A stretch of DNA of 14,987 nt from Xanthobacteraceae bacterium (GTDB lineage Bacteria > Pseudomonadota > Alphaproteobacteria > Rhizobiales > Xanthobacteraceae). Of this stretch, positions 7,569-13,984 are shown one piece after another; positions within the stretch are counted from its first letter, which is position 1; each line of letters starts with the position of its first letter. The DNA lies in contig JASHRR010000026.1 in assembly GCA_030037185.1 (NCBI GenBank), forward strand, positions 1-14,987. Reading direction: 5' to 3'. The notes beneath the pieces were generated by a model. The model had not been told where the DNA came from. It ran no database searches and saw only the letters and a list, made by a program, of their open reading frames with translations. The position numbers and the translations under genes were made by a program.

Positions 7569-8582
7569 TCAGCGGATCGGCGGTGCGTACTGCACTCCTC
7601 CCTTGGTCCACAGTGCATTCAGGCCGCGAGCGATCTTGAGCAGAGAGCCCTGCCCGACATTGCGCTCGAATACTTCGCCATAGTTGCCGACCAGCTTGAC
7701 AATGCGATAGACCCAATCCTTGGTCAATCCGAGCTGCTCGCCGAAATTTCCCTCGGTGCCGAGCATCCGCCTGACTTCCGGATTCTCGGATTTCATCTGC
7801 TCATCAAGGTTTTTTTGATTGACGTTGAGCTCTTCGGCATTGAGCATTGCGAAATGTACCCATTTGACGATGTCGAACCACTGGTCGTCGCCCTGACGAA
7901 CGAACGGCCCGAGCGGCTCCTTGGAGATGATCTCCGGCAGCACGACGTGGTCATCGGCCCTCGCGAGCTTAAGGCGCGAGCTGTAAAGCCCCGATGCATC
8001 GGTCGTAAAGGCGTCGCAGCGGTTGGTTTCATAGGCCTTTAAGGCTTCGTCGAGGCTTGCAAAGGTGACCGTCTTGAGCCGCATACGGTTGGCGCGAAAA
8101 TAATCCGCCAGGTTGAGCTCGGTGGTGGTGCCCTGTTGCACGCAGATCGCCGCGTCGTTGAGTTCGAGCGCCGAATTCACCTTCAACGTCTTGCGCACCA
8201 TAAATCCCTGGCCGTCATAATAGTTAACGCCGGTGGCATTGAGTCCCTGAGCGTCGCGCGATAACGTCCACGTCGTATTGCGCGCCAGAACGTCAATATC
8301 GCCGGTCTGCAACGCCGCGAAGCGGTTGGCCGCGGTTGTCGGAATGAATTTCACCTTATTGGCATCGTTGAAGATTGCAGCCGCGATGGCGCGGCAGAAA
8401 TCGACATCGAGGCCGGTCCAATTCCCCTGAGAATCGGGCAGGCCGAAGCCCGGCAACTGGCCGTTGGCGCCGCAGTTGACAACACCCCGCTGCTTGACCG
8501 TGTCCAGCGTTGCGGCAGCGGCGCTGCCCGCGGCCGCAAATGCCACCACAGCCGCGCACAGCGCCCGGGCAATCTGCTTCAT
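7569..8582 (-). CDS. aapJ: periplasmic amino-acid-binding protein, AapJ type
   Basis: This 337-residue solute-binding protein captures L-amino acids in the periplasm for the AapQMP channel. The signal peptide is MKQIARALCAAVVAFAAAGSAAA (cleavage near 23). The mature part opens with TLDTVKQRGVVNCGANGQLPGF and contains the family-3 binding-protein stretches GLDVDFCRAIAAAIF (57-71), NRFAALQTGDIDVLARNTTWTLSRD (86-110) and an ICVQQGTTTELNLADYF block near 146-162. These fit the general amino-acid group (AapJ/BztA) and the length is normal. It has the strongest ribosome site of the operon (AGGAGG, six bases before ATG), fitting its need for higher expression than the membrane parts. It is the first gene of the operon, with its leader reaching into the gap shared with metC. 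Confidence 0.95.
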   Translation of the reverse strand: MKQIARALCAAVVAFAAAGSAAAATLDTVKQRGVVNCGANGQLPGFGLPDSQGNWTGLDVDFCRAIAAAIFNDANKVKFIPTTAANRFAALQTGDIDVLARNTTWTLSRDAQGLNATGVNYYDGQGFMVRKTLKVNSALELNDAAICVQQGTTTELNLADYFRANRMRLKTVTFASLDEALKAYETNRCDAFTTDASGLYSSRLKLARADDHVVLPEIISKEPLGPFVRQGDDQWFDIVKWVHFAMLNAEELNVNQKNLDEQMKSENPEVRRMLGTEGNFGEQLGLTKDWVYRIVKLVGNYGEVFERNVGQGSLLKIARGLNALWTKGGVQYAPPIR

Positions 8583-8989
8583 TTCGAACCTCCTGATTTG
8601 ACCGCACCGCCGTGCAAACCCCGCAAGGGGCCAAAATTCGCGGACAGCCCCATGTGGTCATGGCCGGCTTGCCCCGCGCTGCGCCCTCTCCCCCGCCCAA
8701 GCCCGCCGCTGGCACAACGCTAACGGGACCCGGCGCTGGCGCCAGGAGTGCTGCTACTGTTTGTCCGGCTCGCCGGCAAGAGGCCAGGGAGCAGGCGGCG
8801 CGGCAATGAAGCTCCCCTGCACCCGGTTCTTCACGCCCGCATGCTGCTCGCAGCTTCCGATGTTTGCCATCCAGCCGCTATCTAGATGCCGATTGTCACC
8901 TAAGGTCAAGGGCTTGCGGGGTCAAGGCTTGACGAAACCGCATCCGCCCGACCAAATGCCTGTTTTCATGGCGACGGAGGCTTGCTGGC
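8583..8989. other. aapJ leader and upstream region
   Basis: No gene is supported here. On the minus strand it should hold the aap promoter and leader. A small hairpin, CCCC-GCAA-GGGG, lies at 8619-8630, close to the aapJ start. At 8657-8711 a stretch beginning GTCATGGCCGGCTTGCCCC resembles one arm of the alphaproteobacterial palindromic repeat also seen at 3280-3396, but the second arm is badly degraded. The right end, near 8970-8990, should contain the unknown left boundary of the IscB-type element and, if the RNA ever had one, its guide. Confidence 0.35.
8881..8909 (-). promoter_or_regulatory. aapJ: possible sigma-70-like promoter for aapJQMP
   Basis: Read on the minus strand, TTGACC (8904-8909) is followed after 17 bases by TCTAGA (8881-8886). 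The -35 matches the consensus well and the -10 poorly, although shifted choices such as TAGATA also exist. Its position, about 300 bases before aapJ, allows a long leader. A second TTGACC lies a little further upstream (about 8920-8925). This is a weak call. Confidence 0.25.
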
Positions 8990-9255
8990 GGGAGCTGTCA
9001 TCGCGCACCAAGGCAATGAGGCCGGAACCCGGCTAACGGCCGATGCCGTTGAGAGGCGGCTTTTGACCAGAAAGGAGAGAAACCCCAGGGTTACCGGGGT
9101 AAGTTTGCGACGGTTTCGAGCGAGGTTGCAGAGTTCGGACTTTCGAAGGCAAGACTTAATACTTAAAGACAAGCCCCGAATAGCACGACCGAGGGGAGAC
9201 TGCCCGCAAGGGCAGACGTCACAAGGCCTGTAAGGGCAAAGTTGAGGAGACGAAG
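8990..9255 (+). ncRNA. HEARO / omega-RNA-like structured RNA of an IscB element
   Basis: This non-coding stretch lies directly before an IscB-type N-terminus, where the guide-bearing omega RNA (Rfam motif name HEARO) of IscB elements is encoded. Several stems can be seen. GGCA (9012-9015) pairs with TGCC (9044-9047) and encloses GGCCG/CGGCC (9020-9024 with 9037-9041), with an alternative tight GCCGG-AAC-CCGGC inside. ACCCC/GGGGT is at 9082-9086 with 9096-9100. TTCGA/TCGAA closes 9115-9147. CCCC/GGGG is at 9174-9177 with 9193-9196, around the loop GAATAGCACGACCGA. A perfect CTGCCC-GCAA-GGGCAG hairpin with a GNRA loop is at 9200-9215. The family call rests on position plus structure, because I cannot run a covariance model. 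The 5' end is uncertain, and any guide would be the bases just before it. The stems look intact although the protein gene is destroyed. Confidence 0.7.
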
Positions 9256-9678
9256 TTGTCGGTATTCGTTCTCGATAGGCGTAAGCGGCCGCTGTTGCGG
9301 TGTCCTGAGAACAGGGCTCGCCTGCTTCTCGAGCGCGGCCGTGCAGGCCAGCATGCACACCCTCTCGGGCACCCTTGGGCACCTCGGCAGGCACCAGGTC
9401 GCCGGTCTGAAAGCCGCGAACTCGCCTGGCGCAAGTGTAACAACCACGCGAGAATCCATGGCGATGCGGATTGGTGTGCCGGTAATCCCCGCGCCAGGTC
9501 GCCTTTATTTCCCGTTGCGGCGCGTGTCACCGGCTCTGTCAGAGTCAACAAGGCTGACGGAATCAACGCCAAGTACTGCAAACTTCTTCACCGCGCGGAC
9601 GGCTGTCGTTATGCCCCGCGCTTCCTCTGCGGCCGAGCGAGCGCTCCGGCCGGAGCATCCGCGCGGAGGTTCTGGTGA
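9256..9678 (+). pseudogene. iscB: wrecked iscB: forward N- and C-terminal ends around an inverted piece
   Basis: A frame starting with TTG at 9256, behind GAGGAG six bases upstream, encodes 140 residues. Residues 1-30 are an IscB/RRXRR-domain start: MSVFVLDRRKRPL followed by CPENRARLLLERGRA. Residues 31-84 make no sense in this strand because that DNA is a reversed IscB piece (see 9347-9505). From about residue 86 (9511) the frame again matches the IscB C-terminus: PVAARVTGSVRVNKADGIN followed by AKYCKLLHRADGCRYA, ending near 9612. The RuvC segments, bridge helix and HNH domain, roughly 350 residues in an ordinary IscB, are absent, so no nuclease activity is possible. The frame ends in a TGA that overlaps the metC GTG (GTGA). 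Family identity comes from remembered IscB sequences. Confidence 0.78.
9347..9505 (-). pseudogene. iscB: inverted fragment of the IscB C-terminal region
   Basis: Read on the minus strand, 53 codons without a stop give WRGDYRHTNPHRHGFSRG, then a Cys/Arg stretch, then RVRGFQTGDLVPAEVPKG and AREGVHAG. IscB proteins carry a similar order near the C-terminus, with a GRGxYxRT...YGFPRG...GFQTGDLVRA.VPKG...GVHVG pattern just before GRVAVRATGSF. The continuation of that pattern, VAARVTGSV, sits in the opposite orientation from about 9514. The simplest reading is an in-place inversion of about 160 bp after, or together with, a large internal deletion. The left junction falls exactly after codon 30 of the forward N-terminus and the right one between 9505 and 9513. 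Confidence 0.72.
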
Positions 9679-10913
9679 CGCGCAAAAACGCCGGCAAACA
9701 TGATCGCAATCGGGGGGCAGCGACGCGGCTTGCCAATGCGGGGCGCGATCCTTTCGCCCATCATGGCTATGTCAACACGCCCGTCTATCATGCCTCGACA
9801 TTGCTCTATCGGAGCGCGGAGGATTACATCGCCCACCGCGGTCCCTACCAATACGGCCGGCGCGGCACACCGACCTCGGAGGCCCTGGCGACCGCGCTGG
9901 CCGACATCGAGGGGCCGCAATGCGAGGCGGTCGCGCTGTTGCCGTCGGGGCTTGCCGCCATTTCGGCGGCATTGCTGTCGGTTGTGCGAGCAGGCGACCA
10001 TATTCTCGTGACCGACAGCGCTTATGGTCCGACACGCACGTTTTGCGACGTCATCCTCCCCCGCTACGGCGTGACGTCGACATACTACGATCCGACGATC
10101 GGCGCCGGCATCACGTCGCTCATGCGCCCCAACACGGTCGCGGTCTTCCTCGAAAGCCCCGGTTCGCTGTCATTCGAAATCCAGGATGTTCCCGCGATTG
10201 CCGCCGCCGCCCATGCACGCAATGCCGTGGTACTCATGGACAATACCTGGGCAACCCCAATCCATTTTCGCGCGCTCGAAAAAGGCGTCGATCTCTCGAT
10301 CCAGTCCGGCACCAAATACATCGGCGGCCATTCGGACGTGATGCTCGGCGCGGTCGCCGCCACGACGTCAACCTGGATGCGTCTTAAGGAAACGGTATTC
10401 GAAATGGGCCTGTGCGTCGGGCCGGACGATATGTTTCTCGGTTTGCGCGGATTGCGGACCATGGGGGTGCGTCTCGCCCAACATTACGCTTCCGGAATGA
10501 AGGTCGCGCGCTGGCTCGAAGCACGCCCCGAGATATTGCGCGTGCTTCATCCGGCGATCGAGAGCCATCCCGGCCACGCGATCTGGAAACGAGATTTCAG
10601 CGGCGCCTGCGGGCTCTTTAGCGTCGTGTTCAAACCCGCCCCGCTCGAAGCGGTGAACACCTTCCTTAACAAGCTGACCCTGTTCGGCATCGGCGCCTCT
10701 TGGGGAGGCTTCGAGAGCCTCGCGATCCCGTTCGACTGCACGCCGGTTCGCTCCGCGACGCGGTGGGCGCCCGGTGGCCCCACTGTTCGCTTCCACATCG
10801 GACTCGAGGACGTTTGCGATCTCATCGCCGACCTTGAAGAAGGCCTCGCGGCTTTCGCCGCGAAGGTGTCGGGGCCCGATTCGCCGAAGGCTTGCGGAGA
10901 GCCCTCGCGGTAA
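9675..10913 (+). CDS. metC: cystathionine beta-lyase
   Basis: This 412-residue PLP enzyme of the Cys/Met-metabolism (fold-type I, gamma) family should split cystathionine into homocysteine, pyruvate and ammonia in methionine synthesis. It can also act on cystine-like substrates. Visible features are NTPVYHASTLLY (34-45), the cofactor phosphate-contacting YQYGRRGTPT (58-67), LPSGLAAI (89-96), VLMDNTWATP (186-195, with the PLP-ring Asp189) and the Schiff-base lysine Lys214 in SIQSGTKYIGGHSDVMLG. SWGGFESL (342-349) is typical of cystathionine beta-lyases. The GTG at 9675 is chosen because GGAGG lies five bases upstream and the first 20 basic residues are a usual variable leader. The gene looks intact, but its upstream region has been invaded by an IscB element. 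It is divergent from aapJQMP. Confidence 0.92.
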   Translation: MTRKNAGKHDRNRGAATRLANAGRDPFAHHGYVNTPVYHASTLLYRSAEDYIAHRGPYQYGRRGTPTSEALATALADIEGPQCEAVALLPSGLAAISAALLSVVRAGDHILVTDSAYGPTRTFCDVILPRYGVTSTYYDPTIGAGITSLMRPNTVAVFLESPGSLSFEIQDVPAIAAAAHARNAVVLMDNTWATPIHFRALEKGVDLSIQSGTKYIGGHSDVMLGAVAATTSTWMRLKETVFEMGLCVGPDDMFLGLRGLRTMGVRLAQHYASGMKVARWLEARPEILRVLHPAIESHPGHAIWKRDFSGACGLFSVVFKPAPLEAVNTFLNKLTLFGIGASWGGFESLAIPFDCTPVRSATRWAPGGPTVRFHIGLEDVCDLIADLEEGLAAFAAKVSGPDSPKACGEPSR

Positions 10914-11082
10914 CCCCGACCGGCCGTCATGCGGGCAATCGCGCGTTGACGCACATCCGCCCACTTTGTCGCGTGGTTGTATCCGCGCGGCCCGCAAACG
11001 GCGCGACTGCCGGCAGACGTGGGGGACTGCGCTGCGGTTGGCCGGTTGCGAGCAGCGCCGCAGCTGTCGAGGGCGACGTCGC

Positions 11083-11098
11083 TGCCCGATTGCGGGCA
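11083..11098. terminator. possible hairpin between converging metC and kdpE
   Basis: A perfect 6-base-pair stem, TGCCCG-ATTG-CGGGCA, lies in the 260-base gap where metC and the response-regulator transcripts meet. An alternative stem pairs GGGCACC (11094-11100) with GGTGCCC (11122-11128). Neither is followed by a T-run, so intrinsic termination is only possible, not shown. Nothing else recognisable is present in 10914-11173. Confidence 0.25.
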
Positions 11099-11173
11099 CC
11101 GCCAGCAGGGTGACCACGCGGGGTGCCCCGATGTCGCGATGCTGCGATCCGCCAGATTGGCCGAACCGCGCGG

Positions 11174-11893
11174 CTAGTCGAGCCGCGTATGATCCCGCGA
11201 GGTGGGATCGCTCAGCCGATAGCCGACGCCCAGTTCCGTCAGCAGGATTTTAGGCCGATTTGGATCAATCTCGATTTTCTGGCGCAGCTTGCGCACGAAG
11301 ATCCGCAAGTACTGCGTGTTGTTGACATGCGCCTGCCCCCACACCGACTTGAGCAGGTTCTGGTGAGTTATCACTTTCCCCGGGTGCTGCGCGAGCACCT
11401 GCAGCAAGCGATACTCTTTGGGCGTAAGATTAAGCCGCTTACCGTCGAGTTCCACCGTGCGCGCCGCAAAGTCGATGACAAGGCGATCCAGCCGCAGCGC
11501 GCTCTCGCCGTCCTTGCGCTCGCTTTGACGCCGCAGCACGACCTTGGCTCGCGCCAATAACTCCGACATAAAAAACGGCTTGACGACGTAATCGTCGGCG
11601 CCGAGTTCAAGCAATTTGACCTTTTCGGCCTCCCCGGCGCGGACCGACAAGATGATCACCGGCACCCCGGACCATCCGCGAATGCGCTCCAGCAATTCCG
11701 ACCCGTCGATGTCGGGCAGGGCCAGGTCCAGAATCACGAGGTCGATAGGATGCAGCGTGATCTCGCGCAAAGCATCATTGCCGTTCGCCGCCTCAGTCAC
11801 CCGATAGCCGCCGAGCTCCATGCCGGCTCGCACAAACTGGCGGATTTGCGCCTCGTCATCGACAACAAGTACGTGTTGCTCGCCGTCCGTCAT
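11174..11893 (-). CDS. kdpE: OmpR/KdpE-type response regulator
   Basis: This 239-residue DNA-binding regulator has a receiver domain (about 6-120) with the acidic pair Asp12-Asp13, the phosphate acceptor Asp56 in LVILDLALPDIDG, the switch residue Ser83 and Lys105 in DDYVVKPF. A winged-helix OmpR-type domain follows (about 133-230: LTPKEYRLLQVLAQHPGKV, then TQYLRIFVRKLRQKIE). The closing ILLTELGVGYRL block strongly recalls KdpE. In KdpDE systems the regulator activates the kdpFABC potassium pump when phosphorylated. No kdpFABC gene is in this window, so the target is unknown. It starts one base after the kinase stop, with AAGGAG four bases before its ATG inside the end of the kinase gene. Confidence 0.88.
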   Translation of the reverse strand: MTDGEQHVLVVDDEAQIRQFVRAGMELGGYRVTEAANGNDALREITLHPIDLVILDLALPDIDGSELLERIRGWSGVPVIILSVRAGEAEKVKLLELGADDYVVKPFFMSELLARAKVVLRRQSERKDGESALRLDRLVIDFAARTVELDGKRLNLTPKEYRLLQVLAQHPGKVITHQNLLKSVWGQAHVNNTQYLRIFVRKLRQKIEIDPNRPKILLTELGVGYRLSDPTSRDHTRLD

Positions 11894-11894
11894 G

Positions 11895-13544
11895 TTACTC
11901 CTTATCGTTCTCCTTCATCGGCAAGGGCAAGCGAACCGTGACCGTCATACCCCTGTTGACGCCTTCACTGGTTGCCTCAATGGTTCCGTTATTGGCAGCC
12001 ACGAAAGCGCTGGCGATCCAGTATCCCAATCCGAGGCCCGAAGTCACCTGGGAGTGGCGATTCCCACGAAAGAACTTCTGTCCAAGCAGAGTATGGTCGT
12101 CGGCGTCAAGGCCAGCGCCCTGGTCAATGACCGAAATCACGAAATGCCCCGAGTCAAGATAGCCGCGCACGTTGATGGTTGATTCCGGCGGCGAATATTT
12201 CGCCGCGTTGTCGAGGATTTGCCCCAGCGCCCGTTCCATCAGCACCGAATCGATACGCAGCAGAACGAGTTCCTCCGGAAGCGCGACCTCGACGATGCGG
12301 CTCGTCAGGCGGTTGCGGCAGCGCTGAAGCGCCGCATTGATGAAGTCGGCCGGCTCGGCCCACTCCAGCTTTGCCTGCAGGCCGTTGCTGCTGATGCGCG
12401 AGGCGTCGAGAATATTCTGGATTTCGACATTGAGCCGCTCGGATTCCTGATGGATCAGCGCCGCCAGCTTCTTCAGGCGGGCGTTGCCGGTAATCTCGGG
12501 AGCCAACGACAACACCGTCGACGCGCCGAGGATCGAAGACAAGGGCGTGCGCAATTCATGCGACACCGAGCCGATCAGGGCCTCGCGAAACTGCTCGGTC
12601 TCGGCCCGCGTGCGCGCCTCCGAGATCGTGCGGGCTAACCCCAGCCGTTCGAGCGACAATCCGGCGTCGGCGATCAGAGCGACGACGCGTGCGCGCAGTT
12701 CAGCGAACACCTCGGACGGACGACCGAGATCGACCGCGATCACCCCGAAGTCCGCCGCATTGGTCGACACCGGGCGCACCAACCAGGCGCTGCCGCGATG
12801 ATCGTCGACGACGATGCCCTTCGAGCCGTCGGTTCCGACGGCCGGAAGCTTGCTCACAGCCTCTGTCACGGCCTGGGGAATTTCGACGTCGCCAAGTCGC
12901 TCCGATTTTGCCTCGAGCGTCCCAAGCGAGTCAAACAGCAGAACCTTGCGGCCCACCAGCGTTTCCAAATGCTGTTGCATGGCCTCGAAGATTCCGGCCG
13001 GCGAATTGGCGGCGGAAATCCGTTGCGAGAACGTATATAGGTCGCGGATCTCGTTCTCTCGATAGAGCGCGCGAGCGGCATCGCGGCGCGTCCTCGACGC
13101 CAGATAGCCAAGCACCAAAGACACAACAAGGAAGACGATGAGACCAAGGATGCGCGATCGTTGATCAGGGCCAGTGATATAGAATGGGCTGTAGTAGAAC
13201 AAGGACACCGTCGCCGCGCCGCCGATGGCCGTTATGGCGGCAGACAGCGGGCCCCAGCGGATCGCTGCGACGACGACCGGAATGAGGAAGGTCAATGAAA
13301 CTGGCGGCAGCTCTTCGATATAGCGGGTCAACAGAAGAACGGCGTCAGTGGCGACGATGAAAGCGAGCGCCATGATGACCCCGGTGACGCCGCCAGGGGC
13401 CATTGCTTTACGCATCCAGATGGGCGCAGAGTCCCGGTATTTCTTGACGTAGGCCTTAACAACAGCCAACGTCAGGCGCCGGCCATCAAGACGCGATCGG
13501 GCTCGGTCTTCCGGTAACGGCAACGCGGATCTCTCAACGCTCAT
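11895..13544 (-). CDS. KdpD-like membrane sensor histidine kinase lacking the KdpD N-terminal half
   Basis: This 549-residue membrane kinase should phosphorylate the regulator encoded immediately downstream. A basic N-terminus (1-50) precedes a DUF4118-type block of membrane segments (about 53-150), then a GAF-like sensory region (about 165-300) and a short helical linker. The dimerisation/phosphoacceptor box is IGSVSHELRTPL with His329, and the ATPase domain has N-box QILDNAAKYSP (Asn446), G1 DQGAGL (474-479) and G2 GLGLGYWI (503-510). The domain order is that of the C-terminal half of KdpD. The usual cytoplasmic KdpD-N and USP-like domains, about 400 residues, are missing, as in several stand-alone rhizobial kinases. 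The start at 13544 is preferred to an open-frame extension that runs antisense into the neighbouring gene; ATG 13610 is another possibility. The ribosome site is weak. Confidence 0.88.
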   Translation of the reverse strand: MSVERSALPLPEDRARSRLDGRRLTLAVVKAYVKKYRDSAPIWMRKAMAPGGVTGVIMALAFIVATDAVLLLTRYIEELPPVSLTFLIPVVVAAIRWGPLSAAITAIGGAATVSLFYYSPFYITGPDQRSRILGLIVFLVVSLVLGYLASRTRRDAARALYRENEIRDLYTFSQRISAANSPAGIFEAMQQHLETLVGRKVLLFDSLGTLEAKSERLGDVEIPQAVTEAVSKLPAVGTDGSKGIVVDDHRGSAWLVRPVSTNAADFGVIAVDLGRPSEVFAELRARVVALIADAGLSLERLGLARTISEARTRAETEQFREALIGSVSHELRTPLSSILGASTVLSLAPEITGNARLKKLAALIHQESERLNVEIQNILDASRISSNGLQAKLEWAEPADFINAALQRCRNRLTSRIVEVALPEELVLLRIDSVLMERALGQILDNAAKYSPPESTINVRGYLDSGHFVISVIDQGAGLDADDHTLLGQKFFRGNRHSQVTSGLGLGYWIASAFVAANNGTIEATSEGVNRGMTVTVRLPLPMKENDKE

Positions 13545-13616
13545 GCCCGATATGAGAACGCGTTGCGAACAATAGTCAATCAGAGATTTTCGCCAGCCCT
13601 GCGTTACCATCCGGCG

Positions 13617-13649
13617 TCGGGGACGGTCCGCGAGAGGCGATTGCCCCGA
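13617..13649 (-). terminator. possible hairpin after the glycosyltransferase unit
   Basis: TCGGGG (13617-13622) and CCCCGA (13644-13649) can pair just beyond the stop of the LAB_N gene (13655), in the 110-base gap before the kinase. The loop is long (21 bases) and there is no T-run, so this could equally be a leader structure of the kinase transcript. Confidence 0.2.
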
Positions 13650-13654
13650 GAGGA

Positions 13655-13984
13655 TTATGATACCAACGCGGCCTTTCGTTCGCGAAAAACAAAGTAGACA
13701 TTTCGCAAATAGACGAACAGGCCAAATCCTTGGCCAAGGATGAAGACGGGGTCGCGGATGTAAAGCGCATAGCCAAACAACAGCATGCCGCCACCAATCG
13801 AGAACAACCAGAACGCGACCGGGATTACGCTGCGGCCGACCCGTTCGGACGCGATCCACTGGACGACGAAGCGCATTGCAAACAGCGACTGTCCGGCATA
13901 GCCAAGCAGCACCCACCAGTTCAGCTGCAAAAAGAACACGTTCTGCAAATAGTCGCCGACCGCGTGAGACAAACTAACCAGCAT
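13655..13984 (-). CDS. small membrane protein, lipid-A-disaccharide-synthase N-terminal-like (LAB_N)
   Basis: This 109-residue, highly hydrophobic protein has about three membrane helices (roughly 19-38, 52-73 and 78-98). It contains the LAB_N block: LLGYAGQSLFAMRFVVQWIASER, then FWLFSIGGGMLLFGYALYIRDPVFILGQ and a final VYLRNVYFVFRE. The domain takes its name from the N-terminus of some lipid-A-disaccharide synthases. As a free-standing protein it usually lies beside a polyprenyl-phosphate glycosyltransferase and is thought to help lipid-linked sugar handling. No catalytic residues are known. The start at 13984 has GGAGG nine bases upstream and overlaps the end of the glycosyltransferase by 11 bases, so the two form an operon. 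Confidence 0.85.
   Translation of the reverse strand: MLVSLSHAVGDYLQNVFFLQLNWWVLLGYAGQSLFAMRFVVQWIASERVGRSVIPVAFWLFSIGGGMLLFGYALYIRDPVFILGQGFGLFVYLRNVYFVFRERKAALVS

Noticed and set aside
6996..8042. 348-codon plus-strand open frame opposite aapJ and aapQ
   Set aside because: Antisense shadow of two clear transporter genes in GC-rich DNA; no motif.
8966..9459. Minus-strand open frames of 98-142 codons across the iscB region
   Set aside because: They are not genes as wholes. Only the part from 9505 to 9347 matches a family, as the inverted IscB fragment; the rest runs antisense through the RNA element and the iscB N-terminus.
9390..9504. Two copies of CCAGGTCGCC (near 9394 and 9495) as a transposon or CRISPR repeat
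   Set aside because: Only two short copies, both inside the inverted iscB fragment; at most relevant to how the rearrangement arose.
9100..9674. SAM or other riboswitch in front of metC
   Set aside because: The structured stretch lies directly before an IscB N-terminus and does not show a SAM-riboswitch pattern I recognise; omega RNA explains it better.
9675..9678. GTGA at the metC start as the insertion site of the IscB element
   Set aside because: HEARO elements are reported to favour ATGA or GTGA, but metC has its own GGAGG site just upstream, so the right end of the element probably lies before about 9660.
13545..13916. 124-residue N-terminal extension of the kinase
   Set aside because: It runs antisense through the LAB_N gene and has no kinase-related sequence; the start at 13544 is better.
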